Notes: generated from the letters alone by a model not told the origin. Positions 1 to 7,356 are shown, numbered from the stretch's first letter. The stretch is 8,648 bases of DNA from Niveispirillum sp. (GCA_016463045.1 JAEMSB010000165.1:1-8648); one strand, 5' to 3'. A program made the numbers and translations.

Positions 1-2
1 GG

Positions 3-371
3 GCCGGGGTTGGGCCCGTCATCCTGGAGCTTCTCAAGAGCCTGAACAGCATGGATGAGAACCAGCCCTGGATCACATTGTTCAACAAGGAAAGCCGGAA
101 GTTCGATATCCGTGAGATGTCGTTCGGCGCCGTTGCCTCGGATATCGTCGAGACCCGTATCCGCCATGTGACGGCACGATTGCAGGTCAGCGACAAGGCC
201 CTCAACATATTGTTCTTCAAGATCACAAGCGCGTCGGCCGAGTTCGAGAGCGCAACCACCCTGTTCAGCATCAACAACAATCTGCTGGCCGTGCTGGAGA
301 AGCCCTTGCGCGACCGGTTGGAGCAATCGGCGCTTGATTTCATCCGGATCGCACCGCTGACCAATGGGTGA
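3..371 (+). CDS. C-terminal part of an unrecognised protein (5' end outside window)
   Basis: The reading frame is open from base 3 and ends at TGA 369-371. An internal ATG at 51 exists, but the same frame continues upstream of it without a stop, so this is more likely the tail of a longer protein than a complete 106-residue one. The visible 122 residues are soluble, with no signal peptide or membrane segment. They alternate hydrophobic strand-like stretches (VETRIRHVTARLQV, ALNILFFKI) with a helical end (NNNLLAVLEKPLRDRLEQSA), which suggests an alpha/beta domain closing with a helix. I do not recognise a family. It runs in the same direction as the protease-NTPase-nuclease cassette and stops 152 nt before it, so it could be a further component (sensor or effector) or an unrelated neighbour. 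A bacterial gasdermin was considered because those can sit next to trypsin/NTPase genes, but I see nothing in this tail that supports it. Confidence 0.6.
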   Translation, partial: AGVGPVILELLKSLNSMDENQPWITLFNKESRKFDIREMSFGAVASDIVETRIRHVTARLQVSDKALNILFFKITSASAEFESATTLFSINNNLLAVLEKPLRDRLEQSALDFIRIAPLTNG

Positions 372-466
372 GACGGACGACGCCTCCTGCCACCGGGCGG
401 CGAGTGTCACAAAACTTGGCCGCCGGCCAGGGTTCGCTTCCTTCTCCCGAGACCATTGCGACCCAA

Positions 467-498
467 TCCAAGGCGGCTTGAAGGCAAGCCACCTTGGA
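467..498 (+). promoter_or_regulatory. Strong imperfect hairpin in the leader of the cassette
   Basis: Two 14-nt arms (467-480 and 485-498) pair with a single C/A mismatch around the four-base loop AAGG. Written as pairs this is TCCAAGG/CCTTGGA, the mismatch, then GGCTTG/CAAGCC. It lies between the stop of the partial upstream gene and the GTG start at 524, about 10 nt before the AGGAG ribosome site. It is followed by AAAAGG rather than a T-tract, so it does not look like a classical intrinsic terminator on the plus strand. It could be an mRNA stability or attenuation hairpin, or a DNA operator for a dimeric repressor. The structure is read directly from the sequence; the function is inference. 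Confidence 0.6.
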
Positions 499-508
499 AA
501 AGGCCGAC

Positions 509-513
509 AGGAG
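509..513 (+). promoter_or_regulatory. Ribosome binding site for the GTG start at 524
   Basis: AGGAG is placed 10 nt before GTG 524. An in-frame TAA at 521-523 sits immediately before the GTG, so no longer start is possible in this frame. The next in-frame ATG (656) would remove the N-terminal helical region. Confidence 0.6.
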
Positions 514-523
514 CAGGTACTAA

Positions 524-2287
524 GTGGCCGACATCGAAAAGATAGAAGCAGCAATCGAGAACCATCGGGTTGTCGCTCAGCAGGCGCTCGACGCGCTTCG
601 TTACGGTCGCGAGAGCAGTATCCCGGACGCGAACGGTTTCAAGGTTCAGGCAGACATGTCTGGAAAATCGCTCGCCGCGCTCTGGGCAGCACGACTTGAC
701 GCCGCCGGCCTTCTGGACGACTTCGCCTATGCCCTGGCCGCACGCGGTGTCGTGCTGGACGAGGATGAACCCCTTCCCTGTGAAGCCTCCCATTTCGATG
801 ACAAAGCCCTTGGGACGTTCCTTGCTCGCTCGCAGGCATTCCGTTGCCAGATCCTTGTCGATGGCCAAGGACAAGGATCCGGCATCCTGGTCGGGCCGAG
901 TTCCGTGCTGACAGCCTGGCACGTCATCGCTGTCGCGCCACCCGACGCCGAACAACGCCCAGTCGACATTGAGGTCAAGTTGGCCAACGGCCGTCAGATC
1001 ACAGCGACGAGGCTCTATGAGTCTCGCTGTGGAAACGAGGAGTATCGCAATCGCAGTCCTAAGACGGATGACGACATCGTTGACCGGAACGATCTCGCCC
1101 TGCTGTCGCTGCGCGAACCCGTCGGCCTTCATTTCCATTTCGCCGCTCTGCCGCAGCCGCCGTTCCAATGCCGACACAAATCGGCGCTGCTGCTGCTCCA
1201 TTACCCGGAGGGGAAATGGCACGGTGTCACCTTCGGGAAATTCCAACGCCTGCGCAAGTTAACCGGACGCTGGGGCCATGACATCAACCCTACAGCCCCC
1301 GGCTCCTCCGGGGGAGGATGCTTCAACACCCAGTTTCAACTTGCCGGTCTTCACCAGGGACGCATTTCCAGCCAGGCAGGTCGGCTGGTGCCGGTGGATC
1401 GTTTTCTCGACGCCATCCGCGAGCATGTCGCCAAGGACGAAATACCCGACAGCGTCTGGTCGCTGGACAACACCGTTACCGGGGAACTGGTCGTCGGCAG
1501 GGAAGCGTTCTTCCACGGTTATGCCGCGGCCGCACGTGGTCCGGCACGCGTGCGCGGACTGTGGATCCAGCGGTCCAACCTCAGGGACGATGTCTCCGGC
1601 CTGCCCTTCACATACAGGTTGCTCGACCGGATGGTCGCGCGCAGCCCTTCCGCCCAGATTGTCCGCATAAGCTTTGACAATATCGTGCATGACTTCCTGG
1701 AGGAGATCGCGCGCCGCGTCACAGCAGCTGGGTTACCGATTGCCAAGATGGGATGGGCCGACGGTGTCGCACCAACCCAGACCGAGCCGGAAGCCGCCGT
1801 CTCCGACCGCAGCCGCCGACTGGCGACGGCGATTGATGCCGCCGCCGGAACGGCGGGGACCCGCCTGTGGTTGTTCTTTGACCATCCACAGATCCTCTTC
1901 GGTGACGAGCATCGCTGGGCACTGACCGCCTTCGTCGATCAGGCGCTGAGACTTGAGAACCTGCGCCTGGCCATGGCGGGATACGAGGCGATCCAGCTAC
2001 CCGGCGCGAAATTCGGATCAGGCGCCGAGGCGGGGGGTGAGGGCAAGCCCGGTTTCTATGTCGAGTATCTGAACGGCTTTACCCGGTACGATGTGGAAAA
2101 CCTGGTGCGAAACGCCGCAAAAGGCACGGGGGAAACCGTCAGCGACGAACGGGTAAAGGAATTGGTGGATAAGGCGCTGGCCGGTCTGGCAAGCGTCAAC
2201 GGCATCTACAAACCGTGGACGGCGGCGGAAGTGGGGCGACGCCTCAACTCGATCCTGTCGTCACCCGAAACGGCAGTGTCGCCATGA
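524..2287 (+). CDS. Trypsin-like serine protease fused to a STAND-like module without a P-loop
   Basis: This 587-residue cytoplasmic protein has no signal peptide. Residues 1 to about 80 are helical (for example AALWAARLDAAGLLDDFAYAL) and resemble in size and style the small effector-associated or adaptor domains that precede proteases in bacterial conflict systems; this match is by eye only. Residues about 105-310 form a trypsin-like domain with an apparently complete triad: His133 (TAWHV), Asp190 (DRNDLALL) and Ser262 (PGSSGGGC). From residue 343 the C-terminal half follows a STAND NTPase layout: a first strand VRGLWIQ, a helix, a strand RISFDN, a Walker-B-like LWLFFDHP (Asp453), and a sensor-like strand LRLAMAGYE. 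The expected GxxxxGKS loop is replaced by RSNLRDDVSG, so ATP binding looks lost. The first strand resembles VRCMYIQ before the intact Walker A of the next gene. The stop overlaps the next ATG, implying translational coupling. Likely role (inference): the activating protease of an NTPase-gated conflict system. Confidence 0.9.
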   Translation: MADIEKIEAAIENHRVVAQQALDALRYGRESSIPDANGFKVQADMSGKSLAALWAARLDAAGLLDDFAYALAARGVVLDEDEPLPCEASHFDDKALGTFLARSQAFRCQILVDGQGQGSGILVGPSSVLTAWHVIAVAPPDAEQRPVDIEVKLANGRQITATRLYESRCGNEEYRNRSPKTDDDIVDRNDLALLSLREPVGLHFHFAALPQPPFQCRHKSALLLLHYPEGKWHGVTFGKFQRLRKLTGRWGHDINPTAPGSSGGGCFNTQFQLAGLHQGRISSQAGRLVPVDRFLDAIREHVAKDEIPDSVWSLDNTVTGELVVGREAFFHGYAAAARGPARVRGLWIQRSNLRDDVSGLPFTYRLLDRMVARSPSAQIVRISFDNIVHDFLEEIARRVTAAGLPIAKMGWADGVAPTQTEPEAAVSDRSRRLATAIDAAAGTAGTRLWLFFDHPQILFGDEHRWALTAFVDQALRLENLRLAMAGYEAIQLPGAKFGSGAEAGGEGKPGFYVEYLNGFTRYDVENLVRNAAKGTGETVSDERVKELVDKALAGLASVNGIYKPWTAAEVGRRLNSILSSPETAVSP

Positions 2288-5200
2288 CAGGACAGAATGT
2301 GCAAAACCGCGTCCCTCTTCGCGCCGCCAAGCGCTATGCGGCGCTGTCGGGGGCTTTCGATCCCAAAGAGGCACTGAGAAGGGCCGCGCGGCTTGATGCG
2401 GATATCGCCATCGTCGCCTCGTTGCTCGCGTCGGCCTGCGATACCGACCCGCACAATTACGATGATCGCTGGCTGATGCGCTTGCCGGAGCGCCGTTTCG
2501 AACTCCGGGCCTTGCAAGAAAAAAACCTGCTGGAAAAAATGATCCGGTGGCGGCGCAGATTCGGCACGGATCAGGAGACGGACGACCTCCACGCAGCCCT
2601 GCGTGACCAGCCGCCTTTGTGCCGCGCTGGGATCGAACAGGCGATCGACGACGGCCCGCGCGAACTGCTTGAAAGGATGGTCGTCGCCTTGGATTGGGCC
2701 GGCGATCTTGCGCCGTCCGCAGATCTACTGCCGGTGTTGCGATCAGCCATTGCCATGCGCGATCAACGGCAACGTTTCGCGGAGGCGGACGCCCGCCCCT
2801 TCGTCGGCCGCCAACCGGAGCGGGAGCAAATCCAGCGCTGGCTTGAAAGACCCATATCAGTACCGCCGGTAAGATGCATGTACATCCAGGGCGGCCCCTC
2901 GGTCGGGAAGTCGTCGCTGCTGGCGAAGGCAGTCGCTGAATTTCATGCGGGCCGGCAGCCGATCATCCTGCGCTTCGACTTCGACTGGGCCGGCCTCGAC
3001 ATCCAGGACAAGGTCGGTTTCACGATGGAAGCGGCCCGGCAACTCGCGCAACAGTCGGGCAGGGCCGCCACCGGACTGACCGAAGCGCGGCTCGATGCAG
3101 CCAGGCGGACGGATACGGACATCAAATCCGCGCCATCCAACCGGGACAATATCCCCGTCGATCTGGCCAGGCGGATGGCGGAAGTCCTGATATCCATCGA
3201 CCGACCCTTGCTGGTCGTCCTGGACACGATGGAGATATTGCGCGCAAAGGGCGAGACCCATCCAAGGCGGTTGTTCGAATGGCTCGACGAGATGGTGCGG
3301 GCGGGGATCCGGCCGTTGCGGGTCATTGCCGCCGGCCGGGGACAAGCCCTGGACGGCTGCCCTGACCGGATCGCAGAGGCTCCCCTTCCCGTTGATCGTC
3401 TGGACGACGATGCGGCCGGCATGTTGTTGGACCGGCTGAATGTTCCCCGACATCTCCGGCAAGACCTTTTACGGCTTGCCAACGGCAATCCGCTGAAGCT
3501 GAAGTTAGCCTCCGAGATCGTCACCGGCGGTGAGGCGGAGTGGGCGCGTGGCCGGCGGCGCGGAAAGGAAGTTTCGGCAACCTACCTGTACCGATCCATG
3601 CTGTCGCGTATCGACGATCCCGATCTGCGGCGGCTTCTCAATCCAGGATTGGTCCTAGGGCGCTTCAGCGCCGAACTGATCACCGATGTCCTGGCTCCCT
3701 TATCCAAGCTGCGTGGCATTACCAAGGCCCGTGCGCAGGCGCTGGCCAATGAACTTGAGGGCTTGCATTGGCTGCTAGAGAAGGACCCGGCGGCGCCGGA
3801 ATTCCTTAAATCCAGGCCCGAGATGCGTTCACTGCTGGTGCCGCTCCTTTACAGCGCGGCACCCAAGGCCTGCGCAAGGATCAACCGGGCTGCCGCTGAA
3901 TGGTTCGCGAAGCATGATGCCTCCTGGGCCAGGGCTGAAGCGCTGTTCCATCGGTTGCAGCTGCTCCGGCTCCCATCATCGGAAGTGCCCATCATCGACT
4001 GGGAAACCGCGGTTCGCATCGATCCCGTCATGCGGGACGAGCTTCCGCCCAGGGCCCGGGACCTGCTGCTCAATATTGGGGGTGAACGCAGCGGATTGTG
4101 GCGGGCTGGTGAAAACACGTCCATCACCGCCAAGGTCTCCAGCATTGTCGGCGAATTGAAGAACATCCTTCAGCGCGGCGACTGGCTGGAAGGACTGGAT
4201 CTGGTCGGGAAGGTGACGCAGGCGGAAGCCTTGGATCCGGCATCGGAGACCGCCGACGGGCTGCGGGTGTTCTTCTGGCGGTCGGGACATTGGTCCAAGG
4301 CCATGACCCTGCTCAAGGGCCGGGACCAGACGGCTGTTGACCGGCTTTTATCGCCGGAGGCCACCCTGCCGACCCTGGAGATGCGGGCGGAGTTCCAGCC
4401 GCGACGGTTCGGCACCGACTTGAAGAGTTACCATCCCGCCCTCAACCTGCGCAAACTGGCCGGTGCCGCGGCGGACAATGTGGCCCTTCATGGTGCCATG
4501 GCGTTTCTGACGGACCAGATCGATGGCATGTCCCCCCTGGCAAGCCGGGGAGATTTCAACGCCGCGGGAACGGCGGTTGCACTGTGCACCGGTCATGATG
4601 AGCGGGGACATCTGCGCTCCGCGTTGGCAGCGGCGCATAGCCGATTCCGCGGCGACCCGCTTTTGGAGCAAGCCCGCAGCCATATGACTGACCCGGCCAT
4701 GATCGCTGCGCTGACCCCCTACGCAACGGTTGCCCGAAATCTTCTCTCGGCAAGCAGTGACATGCTGTTGACCCGTTACACGGTGGGGGTCCTGGACAGG
4801 CTTGCCCTCCATGTCAATCTCCCGTCGGGGGCGTCGGCCATCGTCTCCGACCCTCTGAGCACCCTGACCGGCCTCGGATTCTTCGCCGAGTGGGCAGGCG
4901 CCGCCTGCTTCCTTCACCGCAATCCCGATCTTCGCCTTATCGCCAGGGCGGCGGAGCGCTGGCGACGGACCATGGCGGGTGACTGGAGCTATGGACCGGC
5001 ACCGAACGGGTCGTCGTCTCCGATGCGCCCCGACCGGACGTTGCGGCAGCGGATCGACGATCTGATGGCGAGTTCGCATCCGGCCAAAGCCAGTCTCGCT
5101 GCCCTCGGCATCTGGTCACAGGACGGTGGACAGCGGCTGCATGCCACCCTGCGCTGGCGCCTCTGCCGCACGCTAAAGAATGCTGACGCGCTCTGGCCCG

Positions 5201-5292
5201 AAGGTCCACACGCGGTTGCTGCACACCTGATCAGCCGTCAGGTGCCCGCAGCTTTCGTGCCCCCCCTGACGGTTCTGACCTTTCACCGATGA
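2284..5292 (+). CDS. STAND-family P-loop NTPase, predicted sensor/switch
   Basis: I chose ATG 2284, which overlaps the upstream stop as ATGA and gives 1002 residues. A GTG at 2215 would add 23 residues (glycine-rich at first) and overlap the upstream gene by 73 nt. Residues 1 to about 165 are helical and charged. FVGRQPEREQ at 173-182 matches the short motif that commonly leads into STAND NTPase domains. Walker A is GGPSVGKS (203-210) and Walker B is LLVVLD with Asp314. A sensor strand LRVIAAGRG follows, then GNPLKLKLA (from Gly401), the conserved Gly-x-Pro of the STAND winged-helix linker. Residues about 480-1002 are mostly alpha-helical, including WARAEALFHRLQLL (about 547-560), as in TPR-like superhelical sensor regions of this class. 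No signal peptide or membrane helix is seen. By family knowledge such proteins bind ATP, recognise a trigger through the C-terminal repeats and oligomerise. Its partners here are two proteases. The ligand cannot be read from the sequence. Confidence 0.9.
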   Translation: MTGQNVQNRVPLRAAKRYAALSGAFDPKEALRRAARLDADIAIVASLLASACDTDPHNYDDRWLMRLPERRFELRALQEKNLLEKMIRWRRRFGTDQETDDLHAALRDQPPLCRAGIEQAIDDGPRELLERMVVALDWAGDLAPSADLLPVLRSAIAMRDQRQRFAEADARPFVGRQPEREQIQRWLERPISVPPVRCMYIQGGPSVGKSSLLAKAVAEFHAGRQPIILRFDFDWAGLDIQDKVGFTMEAARQLAQQSGRAATGLTEARLDAARRTDTDIKSAPSNRDNIPVDLARRMAEVLISIDRPLLVVLDTMEILRAKGETHPRRLFEWLDEMVRAGIRPLRVIAAGRGQALDGCPDRIAEAPLPVDRLDDDAAGMLLDRLNVPRHLRQDLLRLANGNPLKLKLASEIVTGGEAEWARGRRRGKEVSATYLYRSMLSRIDDPDLRRLLNPGLVLGRFSAELITDVLAPLSKLRGITKARAQALANELEGLHWLLEKDPAAPEFLKSRPEMRSLLVPLLYSAAPKACARINRAAAEWFAKHDASWARAEALFHRLQLLRLPSSEVPIIDWETAVRIDPVMRDELPPRARDLLLNIGGERSGLWRAGENTSITAKVSSIVGELKNILQRGDWLEGLDLVGKVTQAEALDPASETADGLRVFFWRSGHWSKAMTLLKGRDQTAVDRLLSPEATLPTLEMRAEFQPRRFGTDLKSYHPALNLRKLAGAAADNVALHGAMAFLTDQIDGMSPLASRGDFNAAGTAVALCTGHDERGHLRSALAAAHSRFRGDPLLEQARSHMTDPAMIAALTPYATVARNLLSASSDMLLTRYTVGVLDRLALHVNLPSGASAIVSDPLSTLTGLGFFAEWAGAACFLHRNPDLRLIARAAERWRRTMAGDWSYGPAPNGSSSPMRPDRTLRQRIDDLMASSHPAKASLAALGIWSQDGGQRLHATLRWRLCRTLKNADALWPEGPHAVAAHLISRQVPAAFVPPLTVLTFHR

Positions 5293-5294
5293 CA

Positions 5295-5313
5295 CCCCGG
5301 TGCAGTGCCGGGG
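5295..5313 (+). promoter_or_regulatory. Small GC hairpin between the NTPase and the protease-nuclease genes
   Basis: CCCCGG (5295-5300) pairs with CCGGGG (5308-5313) across a 7-nt loop, directly after the NTPase stop (5290-5292). An alternative pairing, GCAGT (5302-5306) with ACTGC (5315-5319), overlaps it, so the two cannot form together. There is no T-tract. It may damp readthrough or protect the upstream mRNA; this is inference. Confidence 0.4.
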
Positions 5314-5323
5314 AACTGCGAAT

Positions 5324-5328
5324 GGGAG
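5324..5328 (+). promoter_or_regulatory. Ribosome binding site for ATG 5335
   Basis: GGGAG lies 6 nt before ATG 5335. This favours ATG 5335 over the in-frame GTG at 5305, which lies inside the hairpin and has no comparable site. Confidence 0.6.
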
Positions 5329-5334
5329 ATATCC

Positions 5335-7275
5335 ATGGGAAAGACACATGAGGAGCGCCTTGAAAACATCCATAGACGGCTGACGCCGCCGGTGGAGGCT
5401 CGCATCCGCGAGGCCATCTCCAAGGGCGAGTTGCCCCGTCCCTTGCAGGAGTTGACCGCATCGGGCGGCGACGGACAGCTGGAAAGCATGATGCCGCTCG
5501 GCGCGCTGGAGCGGATTGTGCGGCAATATGGGCGCCCTCCCCTGCTGGTGAAAAACAACCAAGTGATCCTGGAGGATCTGGTGGACTTCCCGCCCGATAC
5601 ACCAGCAAAGATCAAGGCCGTGGAATGCTGGCTCCCCTCGGTCGGGCGGATAGAATTCGTCAATCATGCCATGCAATGGGGGGGGACCGGTTGGGTCTGT
5701 GACCGCGTCAATGGCAAATGGTTGATCATGACCAACCGCCATGTGGCGGCACTGGTGGCCCAGCGGAAGAATGACGGCAGCGCCGTGTTCCTACGCACCC
5801 CTTCCGGAGCCCGCTGCGGAGCGTTAATCGACTTCCTGGAAGAGGTGGACAGTCAGGCCAACAATAGCAGAACAGCTGTTTTGAACAGCATCAGTTACCT
5901 AGCGGACGATACGTCTGCGGATGTCGCGCTGCTGCAGGTGGACGCGGCTTTATTCGACATGCCCGATCCACTCGTCCTCAGCGAGAGGAGTGTCACCGAA
6001 GGGGAACTGGTCGCCCTCATCGGGTATCCGGCCTATGATTCACGCTACAACAAGGAAGATCAGGCCCGCTATTACCGTGACCTATACGAGGTCAAGCGGT
6101 TCGCGCCGGGCAAAATCATGCAGGGCGGAGATGTCGGAGAGGTGCTGTCCCATGACTGTACCAGCCTAGGCGGCAATTCGGGCTCTCCCCTGATAAGCCT
6201 GGAGGATGGCCGGGTCGTCGGGCTGCATTTCACAGGGCGCTACGGGGAGGGTAACGGTGCGGTGAGCTCTGCGACACTCGCCAAGCTGCTCAGAGGCGAG
6301 CGCCCGCCTTATATGAATATTCCACTGCAGATCAACGAGGCACCTGATGGTCATCATCCGGCCTCCCATTTCCGCGGGCGGGAGGGCTTCGTGCAACTTT
6401 TCCTGCAGGATGGCTCAACCGCTACCCCCTGGCCGAAACTGAGCGACGATCTGGAAACGACCCTGGCCCAACCGAACGATGATCCCCCTGAAAAGGGCGA
6501 ACTGCGATACATGCATTTCGGCGTCAAATACTCAGCCAAATGGAAATTGCCCCTCATCACAGCGGTGAACATCGACGGACGCCACAGTGTGCGCATCAAG
6601 CGTGGCGACGACAAGTGGTTCACCGATGGCCGGATTCCTCTCGATATTCAACTGGGCGCCCGGAACTTCGCCGATGCCCAGATCGACCGTGGCCACATGG
6701 TCCGGCGCGAGGATCCAAACTGGGAAATCTCCGCAGGAGACGCGGAATTGGCCAATGACGACACGTTCCATTATGTCAATGCAGTGGCACAGCATTCGAC
6801 GCTGAACCAGGGGAAGGCGCTCTGGTTGGGGCTGGAGAGCTACATCCTTGACAGCAGCCGCACCCACGGTTTCAGAGCCTGCGTGTTCACCGGTCCCGTC
6901 ATGCGCGACAAAGACGAGGAGGAGGAAGTCATCATCGATAATGCGGTGGTGCCACGCGAGTTCTGGAAACTGGTCGTGACTCTCGACGAGACGGAGAAAA
7001 CCCTCCATGCCACGGCTTATCTTCTTAGCCAGGGCGAATTGGTTCGCAAGCTGCTTGAGAAGCGGTCCCGCCGGGAATCCCTTGAAGGTTTCGTCCTCGG
7101 GGCTTACCGAACGTTCCAGCTGTCGGTGGCGGATCTCGCGGAAGCCACCGGCTATGACTTCTCCGCTTATAGCGGCGCGGACCCTCTGAGAAAGCAGGAA
7201 GCCGCGATCAGCGCCTTCGCATTGGGCGAGCCGGTTATCCTTCCCATCCTGCATTTGGCCGACATTCGCCTTTGA
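5335..7275 (+). CDS. Trypsin-like protease fused to DNA/RNA non-specific endonuclease
   Basis: This 646-residue protein begins at ATG 5335 and has no signal peptide. Residues 1 to about 105 are helical and charged and end in a segment (RPPLLVKNNQ, then LPSVGRIEF) that I associate with proteins of this protease-nuclease type. Residues about 110-320 form a trypsin-like domain: His136 (TNRHV), Asp196 (SADVALLQ) and Ser282 (GGNSGSPL). A linker of about 60 residues (about 325-387) contains basic sites such as KLLRGERPPY and HFRGREGF. Residues 388 to about 615 are the beta-beta-alpha-metal nuclease domain: DRGHMVRREDP with D451 and general-base His454, then Asn482, Asn491 (LNQGKALW) and Glu501 (GLE), which match the metal-binding and catalytic pattern of the Serratia nuclease family. 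A late TGYDFSAY motif (from T605) is typical of the family C-terminus. With no export signal it probably acts on nucleic acid inside the cell. Likely role (inference): the toxic effector of the cassette, held inactive until proteolysis or NTPase activation. Confidence 0.92.
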   Translation: MGKTHEERLENIHRRLTPPVEARIREAISKGELPRPLQELTASGGDGQLESMMPLGALERIVRQYGRPPLLVKNNQVILEDLVDFPPDTPAKIKAVECWLPSVGRIEFVNHAMQWGGTGWVCDRVNGKWLIMTNRHVAALVAQRKNDGSAVFLRTPSGARCGALIDFLEEVDSQANNSRTAVLNSISYLADDTSADVALLQVDAALFDMPDPLVLSERSVTEGELVALIGYPAYDSRYNKEDQARYYRDLYEVKRFAPGKIMQGGDVGEVLSHDCTSLGGNSGSPLISLEDGRVVGLHFTGRYGEGNGAVSSATLAKLLRGERPPYMNIPLQINEAPDGHHPASHFRGREGFVQLFLQDGSTATPWPKLSDDLETTLAQPNDDPPEKGELRYMHFGVKYSAKWKLPLITAVNIDGRHSVRIKRGDDKWFTDGRIPLDIQLGARNFADAQIDRGHMVRREDPNWEISAGDAELANDDTFHYVNAVAQHSTLNQGKALWLGLESYILDSSRTHGFRACVFTGPVMRDKDEEEEVIIDNAVVPREFWKLVVTLDETEKTLHATAYLLSQGELVRKLLEKRSRRESLEGFVLGAYRTFQLSVADLAEATGYDFSAYSGADPLRKQEAAISAFALGEPVILPILHLADIRL

Positions 7276-7295
7276 TTAGAGCAATCTTCCTTTGA

Positions 7296-7312
7296 CCGGA
7301 GTACCACTCCGG
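7296..7312. repeat. Perfect 7-bp inverted repeat, hairpin after the nuclease gene
   Basis: CCGGAGT (7296-7302) and ACTCCGG (7306-7312) pair perfectly around a three-base loop, 20 nt past the nuclease stop. No T-tract follows on either strand. It may serve as a weak transcription stop or a 3'-end protecting hairpin for the cassette mRNA. Confidence 0.5.
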
Positions 7313-7314
7313 CA

Positions 7315-7356
7315 GCGGATACCGCTGCGCGGTAGATACGGCGTAGCGGTATCCGC
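7315..7356. repeat. Perfect 12-bp inverted repeat
   Basis: GCGGATACCGCT (7315-7326) is matched exactly by AGCGGTATCCGC (7345-7356). The 18-nt spacer can extend the stem by about four more pairs (GCGC with GCGT, one G-T), leaving a 10-nt loop. It starts two bases after the preceding hairpin. Its origin is unknown: it may be a REP-like element, a remnant of a mobile element, or a bidirectional transcription stop between converging operons. Confidence 0.6.

Noticed and set aside
3..371. Bacterial gasdermin as the identity of the upstream partial gene
   Set aside because: The association with trypsin and NTPase genes made it worth considering, but the visible C-terminal sequence gives no recognisable gasdermin feature.
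372..523. Sigma70-type promoter before the first protease
   Set aside because: TTGCGA near 456 could be read as a -35 box, but no acceptable -10 element follows at proper spacing.
364..699. 111-codon plus-strand frame starting at the end of the first gene
   Set aside because: It overlaps the protease gene by 176 nt in another frame, crosses the hairpin, has no ribosome site and has a low-information Arg/Ser-rich translation.
407..1246. 279-codon open frame on the minus strand
   Set aside because: It lies antisense to the protease gene, whose codons carry a full catalytic triad; long antisense frames are expected in GC-rich DNA and its translation shows no known motif.
4348..5079. 243-codon open frame on the minus strand
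   Set aside because: Antisense to the NTPase C-terminal region; composition is Arg/Gly/Pro-rich and no domain or ribosome site is seen.
6532..7254. 240-codon open frame on the minus strand
   Set aside because: Antisense to the nuclease domain, whose active-site residues establish the plus-strand frame as the real gene.
7269..7295. Direct repeat CCTTTGA at 7269-7275 and 7289-7295
   Set aside because: Only 7 bp, one copy includes the nuclease stop codon, and no insertion lies between the copies; likely chance.
7276..7300. Intrinsic terminator for the cassette
   Set aside because: The hairpin at 7296-7312 has no T-tract on either side, so a factor-independent terminator cannot be claimed.
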